From contig NZ_JABJVM010000002.1 in NCBI RefSeq assembly GCF_013820765.1, positions 124,001 to 188,000 on the forward strand: DNA of 64,000 nt, written 5' to 3'. Below the pieces are notes generated by a model. The model searched no databases, was not told the DNA's origin, and was given only the letters and a program-made list of their open reading frames with translations. This DNA is from Paenilisteria rustica (lineage in GTDB: Bacteria; Bacillota; Bacilli; Lactobacillales; Listeriaceae). This document shows, piece after piece, positions 27,359-37,455 of the stretch. Positions within the stretch are counted from its first letter, which is position 1; each line of letters begins with the position of its first letter. Made by a program: the position numbers and the translations under genes.

Positions 27359-28102
27359 ATGCAGCGATATTTTATTGATGAAGTCAAAGGTGAAACGGCA
27401 ATTATAACGGGTGATAATTTTCATCATATCGTGCGGGTGATGCGGATGAAGCTGGATGATCAAGTTTACCTCGTCACACCAGACGAGCGTACGGCGATTG
27501 CTGGGATTAGCGAACTAGGTGATGACTTTGTACGTTTAACTGTTTTATCGTGGAAGAGCGAGTCGACAGAGCTTCCTATCAACATCACGATTGCTAGCGG
27601 CTTACCAAAAGGCGACAAACTGGAACTGATTACGCAAAAAGGGACGGAACTGGGAGCGAAACATTTCTTATCTTTTCCTGCAAAACGTTCGATTTCTAAA
27701 TGGGATGGCAAAAAGGCGAAGAAAAAAGTGGAGCGTCTAGATAAGATTGCTTTGGAAGCGGCGGAACAATCGCATCGTAGTTTTGTGCCGCATTTTCAAC
27801 ATTTAGAATCTTTCCAAGCCTTAATTCAGTCGCTTACTCAGTATGATTATGTCGTGGTTGCCTACGAAGAGAGTGCCAAAGAGGGTGAAACCGCCGCATT
27901 GGCCACAGTTTTCAACCAGATGAAACCAGGCGAATCGGTCCTTGCCATTTTTGGACCAGAGGGTGGTTTTTCGGTGGAAGAGATTGATAAATTGGAAGCG
28001 AATAAAGCGCTCAAAGTGGGGCTGGGACCGCGAATTTTGCGTACAGAAACGGCGCCATTTTATTTACTAGCAGCAGCCTCTTATGCGTTTGAACTTTCCT
28101 GA
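27359..28102 (+). CDS. rsmE: 16S rRNA (uracil-1498-N3)-methyltransferase
   Basis: 247 residues. It has an N-terminal PUA-like domain (MQRYFIDE, HHIVRVMRMK) and a C-terminal SPOUT knotted domain with LITQKGTELGAKHF, AEQSHRSFVP, IFGPEGGFS and LGPRILRTETAPF, which are diagnostic of RsmE. It starts 5 bases after prmA, using GAGGTGA in the end of prmA. Confidence 0.96.
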   Translation: MQRYFIDEVKGETAIITGDNFHHIVRVMRMKLDDQVYLVTPDERTAIAGISELGDDFVRLTVLSWKSESTELPINITIASGLPKGDKLELITQKGTELGAKHFLSFPAKRSISKWDGKKAKKKVERLDKIALEAAEQSHRSFVPHFQHLESFQALIQSLTQYDYVVVAYEESAKEGETAALATVFNQMKPGESVLAIFGPEGGFSVEEIDKLEANKALKVGLGPRILRTETAPFYLLAAASYAFELS

Positions 28103-28120
28103 AATGGGTATAGGAGAATA

Positions 28121-28167
28121 AATCGCCAACTGCTCGCAAAAATAAATAGTGAAAGTTAGCGATTTCA
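28121..28167 (+). terminator. Hairpin after rsmE
   Basis: AAATCGCCAACT and AGTTAGCGATTT can pair with one mismatched or bulged position. The downstream T run is short, so it is a weak terminator or a structural element just before the rpsU promoter. Confidence 0.45.
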
Positions 28168-28169
28168 TG

Positions 28170-28198
28170 TTGACTCGCCCAGCGGATTAGTTTATAAT
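28170..28198 (+). promoter_or_regulatory. Promoter of rpsU
   Basis: TTGACT (28170-28175) and TATAAT (28193-28198) are exactly 17 bases apart, a strong sigma-A promoter. The implied 5' leader is about 120 nucleotides. Confidence 0.85.
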
Positions 28199-28233
28199 TT
28201 TTAGTGAGTGAATGCAAATAGTATGTGCATTAC

Positions 28234-28275
28234 TTTGGAATCATTCACAGGCTAGTCTTGTGCGAGGTTTCCAAA
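28234..28275 (+). promoter_or_regulatory. Structured rpsU leader RNA
   Basis: In the predicted leader, TTTGGAA (28234-28240) pairs with TTTCCAAA (28268-28275), and inside it CACAGG (28246-28251) pairs with CTTGTG (28257-28262, one G-U). I do not match it to a known riboswitch or ribosomal-protein leader class. Confidence 0.45.
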
Positions 28276-28325
28276 TAGCTTAGGGCATCCTTGTCCATTT
28301 AAGTGTCGGAGGGAGGGAAAGAGAG

Positions 28326-28499
28326 ATGTCAAAAACAGTAGTTCGTAAAAACGAATCGCTTGAAGATGCTCTTCGTCGCTTTAAACGTACTGTTTCCAAA
28401 ACAGGTACAATGCAAGAAGTTAGAAAGCGCGAATTTTATGAAAAACCAAGCGTAAAACGTAAAAAGAAATCAGAAGCAGCAAGAAAACGCAAATTCTAA
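28326..28499 (+). CDS. rpsU: 30S ribosomal protein S21
   Basis: 57 residues: [20 protein letters not shown], then [19 protein letters not shown] and a Lys/Arg-rich tail [14 protein letters not shown]. It is complete and of normal length, and is easily missed because it is so short. GGAGGGAGGG lies upstream of the ATG. S21 sits near the anti-Shine-Dalgarno region of the 30S subunit and affects initiation. yqeY follows after 20 bases. Confidence 0.97.
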   Translation: MSKTVVRKNESLEDALRRFKRTVSKTGTMQEVRKREFYEKPSVKRKKKSEAARKRKF

Positions 28500-28519
28500 T
28501 CGAAGGGACGAAATGAAGC

Positions 28520-28966
28520 ATGAGTCTCCTTGACCAACTGAATGAGGATATGAAACAAGCGATGCGCGCGAAAGAGAAAGAAAAACTTTCCGTTATCCGC
28601 ATGTTGAAAGCGGCTTTGCAAAATGAAGCCATTCGTCTAGGTACAGATGATATATCTCCTGAAGACGAAATTACCATTCTTTCCCGTGAAATGAAGCAAC
28701 GTCGTGATTCTTTGACTGAATTCAAGAAGGCAGATCGAGCTGACCTTGTTGAGAAGTTAGAAGATGAGATGGTGATCGTGCAAAGTTATTTGCCGAAGCA
28801 ACTTTCCGAGGAAGAAGTCGCTGAAATTGTAAAAGTTACGATCGATGAAGTTGGTGCAACATCCCCAGCCGATTTTGGTAAGGTGATGACCGCTGTGATG
28901 CCTAAAGTAAAAGGTAAAACAGACGGTAATGTGGTTAACAAATTCGTGAAACAATATCTTTCATAA
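28520..28966 (+). CDS. yqeY: GatB/YqeY domain protein
   Basis: 148 residues. A free-standing YqeY domain, homologous to the tRNA-binding tail of GatB: MSLLDQLNEDMKQAMRAKEKEKLSVIRMLKAAL at the N-terminus, QSYLPKQLSEEEV in the middle and MPKVKGKTDGNVVNKFV at the end. Its exact role is not established. It is co-transcribed with rpsU and closed by a strong terminator. Confidence 0.92.
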   Translation: MSLLDQLNEDMKQAMRAKEKEKLSVIRMLKAALQNEAIRLGTDDISPEDEITILSREMKQRRDSLTEFKKADRADLVEKLEDEMVIVQSYLPKQLSEEEVAEIVKVTIDEVGATSPADFGKVMTAVMPKVKGKTDGNVVNKFVKQYLS

Positions 28967-28977
28967 ACAAGATCAAA

Positions 28978-29003
28978 AGAGTCAGTTCGCTGGCTCTTTT
29001 TTT
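28978..29003 (+). terminator. Terminator after yqeY
   Basis: AGAGTCAG and CTGGCTCT form an 8-bp stem closed by a TTCG tetraloop, followed by seven T. The rest of the gap to phoH (29004-29212) shows only a TATAAT at about 29165, a probable phoH -10 with no clear -35. Confidence 0.9.
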
Positions 29004-29212
29004 GCTGGTATCGAGCAATGGAGTATTACTATCTGAACAAGGTGCTTTTGAACGTTGGTAGACTTAATCAATCCGTCACACATACGGAAACAAAAAACGA
29101 ATCACTGTTAACTATTCCCCGTACATAGGCACGCCGAATAGTACCAAAATCCTGCGCTTTCGTGTATAATGTAGACACACGAAGTTAATTTTAGAGTGAA
29201 GGGGTTATTTGG

Positions 29213-30175
29213 ATGCCAACAGATCATGAGAATATAAAAATGGACTTGGCGGAAGGTTTTGACGCTAGGGAACTGTTTGGGAATAACGATGCACATATTA
29301 CTTTAATTGAAGACGCGTTCGAATTGCAGATTATCACTCGCGGGGAATCGATAACGCTACAAGGGACAGAGATAAACGAGGCACACGGAGCAGCTGTTTT
29401 GGAAGCGCTAATCAGTGTCATTTTAAAAGATATCCATGTGGACGAACGGGATGTTACACAAGCGATAAAAATGGAACAAAACGGGACTGTAGAATACTTT
29501 TCTAGTCTCTATGATGAAGAAATTACGGTGAATGCGAAAGGTAAAATGATTCGCCCTAAAACATTTGGACAACGCAAATATGTGCGTACGATTGATAAAT
29601 ATGATGTGGTATTTGGAATTGGGCCTGCCGGAACAGGGAAAACGTATCTAGCTGTAGTAAAAGCAGTTGCAGCCTGGAAAAAGGGAACTGTGAATAAGAT
29701 TATTTTAACGCGCCCTGCTGTAGAGGCTGGCGAAAGTCTAGGTTTCTTGCCGGGTGACTTGAAGGAGAAGGTAGATCCTTACTTACGCCCAGTATACGAT
29801 GCTTTATATGATATTTTTGGTGTGGAGCACACAACGCGATTAATGGATCGTGGCGTGATTGAGATTGCGCCCCTTGCTTATATGCGTGGACGGACGCTCG
29901 ATAATGCGTTTGTCATTCTGGATGAAGCGCAGAACACAACAGTGGCGCAGATGAAGATGTTTTTAACGCGTCTTGGCTTTGAATCTAAGATGATTGTGAA
30001 TGGGGATACAACGCAAATTGATTTACCTAAAGGGGCAACGAGTGGACTTGTGAATGCAGAGACAGTTTTGCGCGATGTGAAAAATATCGGTTTTGTGTAT
30101 TTTGAGCATTTCGATGTGGTGCGTCATCCGCTTGTTGCTGAAATTATTAAAGCCTATGAAGGTAAGTTGAAGTGA
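29213..30175 (+). CDS. phoH: PhoH-like ATPase
   Basis: 320 residues. The P-loop ATPase domain has Walker A GIGPAGTGKTYLAV (about residues 134-147) and Walker B VILDEAQN, with VNGDTTQIDLP and RHPLVAEII near the end. The N-terminal KH-like part is typical of Bacillales PhoH. In many genomes phoH adjoins ybeY, as here, which points to RNA or ribosome maintenance. ATG with a GGGG ribosome-binding site. Confidence 0.93.
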   Translation: MPTDHENIKMDLAEGFDARELFGNNDAHITLIEDAFELQIITRGESITLQGTEINEAHGAAVLEALISVILKDIHVDERDVTQAIKMEQNGTVEYFSSLYDEEITVNAKGKMIRPKTFGQRKYVRTIDKYDVVFGIGPAGTGKTYLAVVKAVAAWKKGTVNKIILTRPAVEAGESLGFLPGDLKEKVDPYLRPVYDALYDIFGVEHTTRLMDRGVIEIAPLAYMRGRTLDNAFVILDEAQNTTVAQMKMFLTRLGFESKMIVNGDTTQIDLPKGATSGLVNAETVLRDVKNIGFVYFEHFDVVRHPLVAEIIKAYEGKLK

Positions 30176-30203
30176 GAAGAATGTAAACGAAAAGGGGGTA
30201 CAT

Positions 30204-32339
30204 ATGAAGCCTACGAAAAAATGGACAGATTGGTATTATAGAACGGGAAAAAGGTATGTAACACCAGTCATTTTAATCGTCTTTTTCATTGTTGCCTTCG
30301 TGCTTATTTGTCAAATGGTGAAGCCGGAATCGTATAATGTGAAATTGTTCGAAGTGGCTCAAAAAACGATTCGTTCGCCCCAAACAATTGAAGATACACA
30401 AAAAACGGCGGAAGAGCAGGCAAAAGCTGCGACTGATGTCGATGATGTGTTTGTTTTCAACCGGGAGACGGCACAGAATCGGGAATCGCTTGTTAGTTCA
30501 CTGTTCGCATATGTGACGGAAGTGAACCGTGAAGCAGCGATAAATGATGCCAAAAATGATAAAATGACATCGCTCGATCAGAAATTGGCTTCTTTAAAAG
30601 GGAAGTTATCAAAAGATGTATCAGAGGATATTACGGACGGTGTCAATGCGGCAATGCTTGCAACGCTACTCCAAATGAACGTGAAAGATTTGCAAACGGT
30701 CGAAAAAGAAGTGGTTAATGCTCTGGATGTGGCGATGGATCAAAGTGTGCGTAAAGATAATTTGACGGATACGAAAGTCAGCGCGCGCGATACGATTGAG
30801 TTGTCTAATTTGCCAGCGAGTTATAAAGGGGTTGCCAAAGCGATTCTGTCTTACGCGATTGTACCTAATGAAGTATACAATGCCGCGCAGACGGAAGATC
30901 GGCGTAAAGAGGCCTCGGCTAACGTGATTCCGGTTAAAATTTTGCAAGGGCAGGTTATTGTGCAGGAAGGTCAGATTATCGACCGGGAAATATATCGACA
31001 GCTGGCATTATTGCATTTGTTGGATCAGAAAATGCCGATTAAGCAGTATGCCGGATTTGGGCTGTTGTTGCTGTCACTCGGTGTGATGCTTTACTTCTTC
31101 ACGAACAAGCAGAAAAATCTAGATAAAGAGCGGAAAAACCAATATGTACTTGTATTTTCATCGGTGTATATTGCGATATTGCTCATGTTGATGATTATTC
31201 GCTTTTTGGAAGGCGTGGACATTAGCAATATTTCATTCTTGTTTCCAGCAGCATTCGGCCCGATGATTATCAAGATTCTGCTCAATGAGAAGTTTGCTTT
31301 CATGATGACGATTTTTACTTCGGTGACGAGTTTCTTTGTTTTTCAGAGTGATGCGACGGCTGCGGTAAATGTGACGGTTTCGACCTTTATTTTACTTAGT
31401 GGACTGGCGAGTATTGTTGTTTTAAGGGATTACAGTCGCCGTTCTGCAATTCTACTATCTGGATTTGTGGTGGGACTTGCGAATATGGCTTTTGTTTTCT
31501 TGCTATTATTAATTAGTAATACAGGACTGCTCACACTTGCATTTTGGGTACCAGTTGGCTATGCTTTTCTAGGCGGCATTGGCTCGTTTGTGCTTGGCAT
31601 TGGTGTGATTCCTCTATTTGAAACAGTATTTGGCATGCTTACAACGAGTCGTTTGGTGGAACTAGCGAATCCGAATCATCCTCTATTGAAAAAAATTATG
31701 ATGAAAGCACCAGGAACCTATCACCACAGTTTGATGGTGGCTAATCTTGCAGAGGCTTGTACGGATGCGATTGGTGGCAATAGTTTGCTCGTTCGGGTAG
31801 GGTGTTTTTATCATGATATCGGTAAGACGATTCGCCCTCCTTATTTTGTAGAGAATCAGTTGCACGGGATTAATCCGCATGACCGACTAACGCCAGAACA
31901 GAGTCGTGATATTATTATCGCGCATACGACGGATGGCGCCGCGATTTTGCGAGATAATCATTTTCCGCAGCCGATTATCGATATTGCGTTACAACACCAT
32001 GGGACAACGCTTGTGAAGTATTTTTATTACAAGGCGAAGGAGAATAATCCAGAGGTCGCAGAGGCTGATTTCCGTTATCCTGGGCCAAAACCGCAAACGA
32101 AAGAAATTGCGATTATTAATATTTCAGATAGTGTGGAGGCGGCTGTCCGCTCGTGTGATGCGCCAACCAAGGAAAAAATTAAAGCGATTGTAGATAGCAT
32201 TATTGAGGATAGGATGCAAGATAAGCAGTTTGTGGCGTGTGATATTACGTTTCGGGAAATAGAGATCGTTCGTGCAACACTATGTTCGACACTCAATGGA
32301 ATTTATCATCAACGTATTCAATATCCTGATGATAAGTAA
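30204..32339 (+). CDS. pgpH: Cyclic-di-AMP phosphodiesterase PgpH (7TM-HD)
   Basis: 711 residues. An N-terminal membrane anchor and long extracellular 7TMR-HDED domain (about residues 45-270) are followed by seven membrane segments (about 275-480) and a cytoplasmic HD domain with the motif YHHSLMVAN, then FYHDIGK, HTTDGA and QHHGTT. In L. monocytogenes the orthologue hydrolyses c-di-AMP. It is located between phoH and ybeY, as in L. monocytogenes. Confidence 0.95.
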   Translation: MKPTKKWTDWYYRTGKRYVTPVILIVFFIVAFVLICQMVKPESYNVKLFEVAQKTIRSPQTIEDTQKTAEEQAKAATDVDDVFVFNRETAQNRESLVSSLFAYVTEVNREAAINDAKNDKMTSLDQKLASLKGKLSKDVSEDITDGVNAAMLATLLQMNVKDLQTVEKEVVNALDVAMDQSVRKDNLTDTKVSARDTIELSNLPASYKGVAKAILSYAIVPNEVYNAAQTEDRRKEASANVIPVKILQGQVIVQEGQIIDREIYRQLALLHLLDQKMPIKQYAGFGLLLLSLGVMLYFFTNKQKNLDKERKNQYVLVFSSVYIAILLMLMIIRFLEGVDISNISFLFPAAFGPMIIKILLNEKFAFMMTIFTSVTSFFVFQSDATAAVNVTVSTFILLSGLASIVVLRDYSRRSAILLSGFVVGLANMAFVFLLLLISNTGLLTLAFWVPVGYAFLGGIGSFVLGIGVIPLFETVFGMLTTSRLVELANPNHPLLKKIMMKAPGTYHHSLMVANLAEACTDAIGGNSLLVRVGCFYHDIGKTIRPPYFVENQLHGINPHDRLTPEQSRDIIIAHTTDGAAILRDNHFPQPIIDIALQHHGTTLVKYFYYKAKENNPEVAEADFRYPGPKPQTKEIAIINISDSVEAAVRSCDAPTKEKIKAIVDSIIEDRMQDKQFVACDITFREIEIVRATLCSTLNGIYHQRIQYPDDK

Positions 32340-32350
32340 GGAGGAAGACA

Positions 32351-32830
32351 ATGACTTTAGAGCTGGATTTAATAGATGAAACCGAAGGATTGGAGCCAGA
32401 TGCGCTGGACTTGGTCGAGGGTTTATTACAGTTCGCGGCAAAGCGACTGGAGATTCAAGAAGATAGTGAATTGGTTGTAACTTTCGTTGATAATGCGCGG
32501 ATTCAAGAGATTAATCGTGATTATCGCGATAAAGATCAACCAACCGATGTGATTTCGTTCGCGCTAGAGGAAATGGGTGATGGCGAAACCGAGATTGCTT
32601 GGGACGAGGATATGGAGGCGCCGCGTATTTTAGGAGATATCATTATTTCCACGGAGCGGGCGTTAGAACAAGCGGACGAGTACGGGCATGGATTCGATCG
32701 CGAATTAGGTTTCTTGGCGTTACACGGGCTTCTGCATCTCCTGGGATACGACCATATTGAACCAGAGGATGAAGACGTGATGTTTTCATTACAAAGAGAA
32801 GTGTTGAATGCTTATGGACTCGAAAGATAA
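32351..32830 (+). CDS. ybeY: Endoribonuclease YbeY
   Basis: 159 residues. The zinc motif [11 protein letters not shown] (H3xH5xH, about residues 125-135) and [17 protein letters not shown] are diagnostic. It acts in 16S rRNA 3' end maturation and 70S quality control. GGAGGA precedes the ATG. Its end overlaps the dgkA start by 23 bases, with dgkA in another frame. Confidence 0.95.
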   Translation: MTLELDLIDETEGLEPDALDLVEGLLQFAAKRLEIQEDSELVVTFVDNARIQEINRDYRDKDQPTDVISFALEEMGDGETEIAWDEDMEAPRILGDIIISTERALEQADEYGHGFDRELGFLALHGLLHLLGYDHIEPEDEDVMFSLQREVLNAYGLER

Positions 32831-33194
32831 AGTAAAGGTCACGAGCAATCGACGCTTCAGGAAATCATTTATCCATGCCGTTACAGGTGTTAAAACAGCG
32901 ATTTTAGAAGAACGCCACATGCGCGTCCATATTACTGCTGGGATGATTGTCATTATTTGTGGTGTTTTTTTCAAAGTAACAAAGATAGAGTGGTTATTTC
33001 TAATTTTCTCGATTTTCAACGTTTTGACATTTGAGATGATTAATACAGCGATTGAACGCGCAGTGGATGTGGCGACAGAAGACTTCCATCCCTATGCTAA
33101 AAAAGCGAAAGACGTCGCAGCAGGAGCCGTTTTGCTAGCTTCAATTTGTTCGGCGGTTATTGGACTCTTTATTTTTATACCAAAATTATTTTAA
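32808..33194 (+). CDS. dgkA: Undecaprenol/diacylglycerol kinase DgkA
   Basis: 128 residues, membrane enzyme with three helices. The active-site motif [13 protein letters not shown] (about residues 76-88) with catalytic Glu and the metal-site [11 protein letters not shown] are seen. Gram-positive DgkA phosphorylates undecaprenol rather than diacylglycerol, recycling the cell-wall lipid carrier (family knowledge). ATG at 32808 (or 32814) is inside ybeY, with AAAGAGAAG upstream. Confidence 0.93.
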   Translation: MLMDSKDKVKVTSNRRFRKSFIHAVTGVKTAILEERHMRVHITAGMIVIICGVFFKVTKIEWLFLIFSIFNVLTFEMINTAIERAVDVATEDFHPYAKKAKDVAAGAVLLASICSAVIGLFIFIPKLF

Positions 33195-34513
<1,319 letters not shown>

Positions 34514-34524
34514 TAGAGAAAAAA

Positions 34525-34562
34525 AACAGAACGGACTCTAAAAAGTCCGTTCTGTTTTTTTG
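34525..34562. terminator. Bidirectional terminator between era and the convergent gene
   Basis: AACAGAACGGACT (34525-34537) and AGTCCGTTCTGTT (34544-34556) form a perfect 13-bp stem, with A and T runs on the two sides. Confidence 0.92.
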
Positions 34563-34572
34563 TCTATAATCC

Positions 34573-35268
34573 CTACTTTACCATCCCACTCCACGACACA
34601 TCATAACAGACAATATGAAACGGACCATCACCGTAAACGTCGAAATAAATATCCTTGGTGACTTTGGTTCCAGGTTTCACCACGACACGCCAATCTTCTT
34701 TATACGCGTTATCGCCCTCTAGTCCATCATTATCATAAATCAAGAAATCATCAGCATAGTAAGTAGTCGAACGAACATCTTTATTTTCAATTGTCACGGT
34801 TGCTTTTACATAGTAACCAGCCATCGGACTATGGAACTCTTTGTCACCAGCCCATTTCTCGATTTTCGTGACATTCACAAATACGTTAGCGTCTACCTCT
34901 GCGGCTTGTCCCACTTTATACTCGGTATATTCGTCTGAAAAATAATCGTAATCCTCATCGTAATATTCCTCAGAGTCATCGTAAGGATCATCCTCGCCGT
35001 CTGTATCGTCATAGGTCGACCCATCCATTAAATCATCGTACATCATCGATTGGTTACCCATCATCGAATCACTGGCGTAACTCCCACTAAAAATAAAGCT
35101 AATTGCAAACACGCCACAAAAAATAATTCCAAGAAAAGTTGCAGAAGAAGTCATAATCGCTCCTGGCATCTTATTCTTTCTAACAATAAGTAAAATAATA
35201 CCGACAATCAGACCGACCAAACATAGAAATAAGAAGAATCCGGCAAATAAAATCAATGCTACCATCAT
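34573..35268 (-). CDS. Membrane protein with acidic linker and DUF4352-like domain
   Basis: 231 residues. Two hydrophobic segments (about 2-27 and 37-60), a strongly acidic Asp/Glu/Tyr-rich low-complexity stretch (about 75-112), and a C-terminal beta-rich domain with a pattern like DUF4352: VGQAAEVDANVFVNVTKIE, GYYVKATVTIENKD and VKPGTKVTKDIYFDV. It probably exposes this domain outside the membrane. Function unknown. MMVALILF is chosen because AAAGGGAG lies about 10 bases upstream; the open frame continues another 28 codons. I do not recall a gene here in L. monocytogenes. Confidence 0.7.
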   Translation of the reverse strand: MMVALILFAGFFLFLCLVGLIVGIILLIVRKNKMPGAIMTSSATFLGIIFCGVFAISFIFSGSYASDSMMGNQSMMYDDLMDGSTYDDTDGEDDPYDDSEEYYDEDYDYFSDEYTEYKVGQAAEVDANVFVNVTKIEKWAGDKEFHSPMAGYYVKATVTIENKDVRSTTYYADDFLIYDNDGLEGDNAYKEDWRVVVKPGTKVTKDIYFDVYGDGPFHIVCYDVSWSGMVK

Positions 35269-35390
35269 ATGAAAAACGCTCCCTTTTATCGTAATACATT
35301 CATTGTACAATAGCTCAAGCATTAAATAAACGAAAATCTGCCTTTTTTTCAAATTGGTGTTGTATAATGTAGTATAAGGAGTGAATCGAG

Positions 35391-36170
35391 ATGGAAAAAT
35401 GTGAAGGAATCGTCATTCGAACGACCAATTACCGTGAATCTGATAAAATCGTTGTCATTTATTCGAAGGAGTATGGCAAAATTGGTTTAGTCGCTCGCGG
35501 TGCGAAAAAAACAAAGAGTCGGCTGGCTGCTGTGACGCAATTATTCACAAACGGCGTCTTCACTTTTTACCCGAATCGTGGGTTAGGAACATTGCAGCAA
35601 GGGGAAGCGATTACTTCTTTTTCATCGATCCAGACAGATATTTTTCTGACGGCCTATGCGACATATGCGTGTGAATTGCTCGATAAGGCGACGGAGGAAC
35701 AGCAGGCGAATGGTCCGCTTTACAACCTGTTTTATCAAATTATTCACCATATTGATGAAGGATATGATCCTCAGGTATTGACGCAGATTTTTGAGATGAA
35801 GATGCTTTCGGTGTTAGGTTTGTATCCGACGATGGATCGATGCGCGATATGTGGGCAAACGGAAGGTCGATTTGATTTTTCGGCGTATGCGAATGGAATT
35901 GTGTGTCATCGCTGTTTTGAGCGGGATAAATACCGACTGCATATGACGGAAAAATCGGTGAAATTGATGCGTTTATTTTATATTTTTCAGTTGGATCGGC
36001 TTGGGAATATTGATGTGAAACAGGAGACGAAAGAAGAGGTCCAGCGCGCGATTGACACGTACTATGAGCAGTATTCCGGCTTGTATTTGAAGAGCAAGAA
36101 GTTCCTTAATAATATGAAGAACTGGGACGAACTTTTAAAAGACCCAACGAAAAAAGAAGATGACGATTGA
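35391..36170 (+). CDS. recO: DNA repair protein RecO
   Basis: 259 residues. The N-terminal OB domain starts EGIVIRTTNYRESDKIV; a helical part follows, with a Cys4 zinc site CAICGQTEG ... IVCHRCF (about residues 145-170). RecO loads RecA with RecF and RecR in recombinational repair. AAGGAG precedes the ATG, and a TATAAT at 35363-35368 may be its -10. Confidence 0.95.
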   Translation: MEKCEGIVIRTTNYRESDKIVVIYSKEYGKIGLVARGAKKTKSRLAAVTQLFTNGVFTFYPNRGLGTLQQGEAITSFSSIQTDIFLTAYATYACELLDKATEEQQANGPLYNLFYQIIHHIDEGYDPQVLTQIFEMKMLSVLGLYPTMDRCAICGQTEGRFDFSAYANGIVCHRCFERDKYRLHMTEKSVKLMRLFYIFQLDRLGNIDVKQETKEEVQRAIDTYYEQYSGLYLKSKKFLNNMKNWDELLKDPTKKEDDD

Positions 36171-36221
36171 CTTTCTGTTCAAAATGCGGTAAATTTTAAT
36201 GTATATACAATAGGTGCAACG

Positions 36222-36535
36222 ACGGAAAAATAGTATTAAAAAGCTCTTTTCTAAGCGAGTTCGGAGATGGTGTGAGCCGAGCGTCAAACTTTTTAAGAAG
36301 GCCTTCCCGAGCACGAACGAAATCAAGGTGGGATTTGAGAATACTCTTTCGCGAAGTAAAGCCAAACCGATTTTTGTATTAAAAATGGGTAGGATGTAGA
36401 ACATGGCTTTACACAAATCGAGCGCTTGTCGCCGATTTATATCGGGTATAATCTGTCCAAATAGGGTGGAACCGCGTGAGTTTAGCTCTCGTCCCTATGC
36501 TTTTCTTTTTAGGAGGCATAGAGACGAGGGTTTTT
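36222..36535 (+). promoter_or_regulatory. Glycine T-box leader of glyQS
   Basis: The T-box sequence AATAGGGTGGAACCGCG is at 36459-36476. Upstream is a stem I with AGCGAGTTCGGAGATGGTG, typical of T-box distal loops. The likely specifier is GGC (Gly) at 36300-36302, in the loop between an AGTA-containing strand and AAGAAGGCC. The terminator is CTCGTC-C-CTATGC pairing with GCATAG-A-GACGAG (36488-36528) plus TTTTT. Uncharged tRNA-Gly should favour the antiterminator and turn on glyQS. The leader appears short, without stems II/IIA-B, as for other glyQS T-boxes. Confidence 0.93.
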
Positions 36536-36564
36536 ATATGCCTAATTTTATGGAGGTGGATTTG

Positions 36565-37455
36565 ATGAATTTACAAACGATGATCCGAACGTTACAAGAT
36601 TATTGGTCTGAACAAGGTTGTATTATGTTGCAATCCTATGATGTGGAAAAAGGTGCGGGAACAATGAGTCCGTATACATTTTTAAAAGCGATTGGTCCTG
36701 AGCCGTGGAAAGCGGGTTATGTGGAGCCTTCGCGTCGTCCTGCTGATGGTCGTTATGGGGAAAATCCGAACCGTTTATTTCAGCATCACCAATTTCAAGT
36801 TGTGATGAAACCGTCACCTGATAATATTCAAGAGCTGTATTTGGGATCGCTTGAAAAGCTTGGAATTAACGCGTTGGAGCATGATATTCGCTTTGTTGAG
36901 GATAACTGGGAAAATCCGTCGCTTGGTTGCGCGGGTCTTGGTTGGGAAGTTTGGCTTGATGGGATGGAAATCACGCAGTTTACGTACTTCCAACAGGTCG
37001 GTGGATTGGAATGTTCGCCAGTGACATCGGAAATTACGTATGGCTTGGAGCGATTGGCTTCTTATATTCAAGAAAAAGAGAACGTGTTTGATTTGGAATG
37101 GACGGACGGCATTTCGTATCGTGATATTTTTTATCAAGCGGAATTTGAGAACTCGAAGTATGCCTTTGAAACGTCTAGCGGCGACATGTTGTTATCGCTT
37201 TTTGATACGTATGAGCGTGAGGCTGGGCGTCAAATGGAAGAGGGACTGGTTTTTCCCGCGTATGATTATGTGCTGAAATGTTCGCATACTTTTAACTTGC
37301 TCGATGCAAAAGGTGTGGTTTCGGTGACGGAACGCGCGCAATATATCGCTAGAATTCGGAATTTAGCGCGTCGTATTGCGAAAACTTTCTATAATGAACG
37401 TGAAAAACTTGGATTCCCACTGTTGAAAGAAAAGGAGGGCGCAGATCATGAGTAA
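36565..37455 (+). CDS. glyQ: Glycyl-tRNA synthetase alpha subunit
   Basis: 296 residues. Class II synthetase catalytic subunit: [39 protein letters not shown], and [18 protein letters not shown] are family landmarks. ATG at 36565 follows GGAGG by 8 bases and gives the normal N-terminus [10 protein letters not shown]. The open frame extends upstream to 36403, but that part is the T-box leader and terminator, not protein. It overlaps glyS by 8 bases. Confidence 0.97.
   Translation: MNLQTMIRTLQDYWSEQGCIMLQSYDVEKGAGTMSPYTFLKAIGPEPWKAGYVEPSRRPADGRYGENPNRLFQHHQFQVVMKPSPDNIQELYLGSLEKLGINALEHDIRFVEDNWENPSLGCAGLGWEVWLDGMEITQFTYFQQVGGLECSPVTSEITYGLERLASYIQEKENVFDLEWTDGISYRDIFYQAEFENSKYAFETSSGDMLLSLFDTYEREAGRQMEEGLVFPAYDYVLKCSHTFNLLDAKGVVSVTERAQYIARIRNLARRIAKTFYNEREKLGFPLLKEKEGADHE

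Noticed and set aside
36403-36564. N-terminal extension of GlyQ
   Set aside because: It translates the T-box and terminator; the family N-terminus starts at 36565 behind GGAGG.
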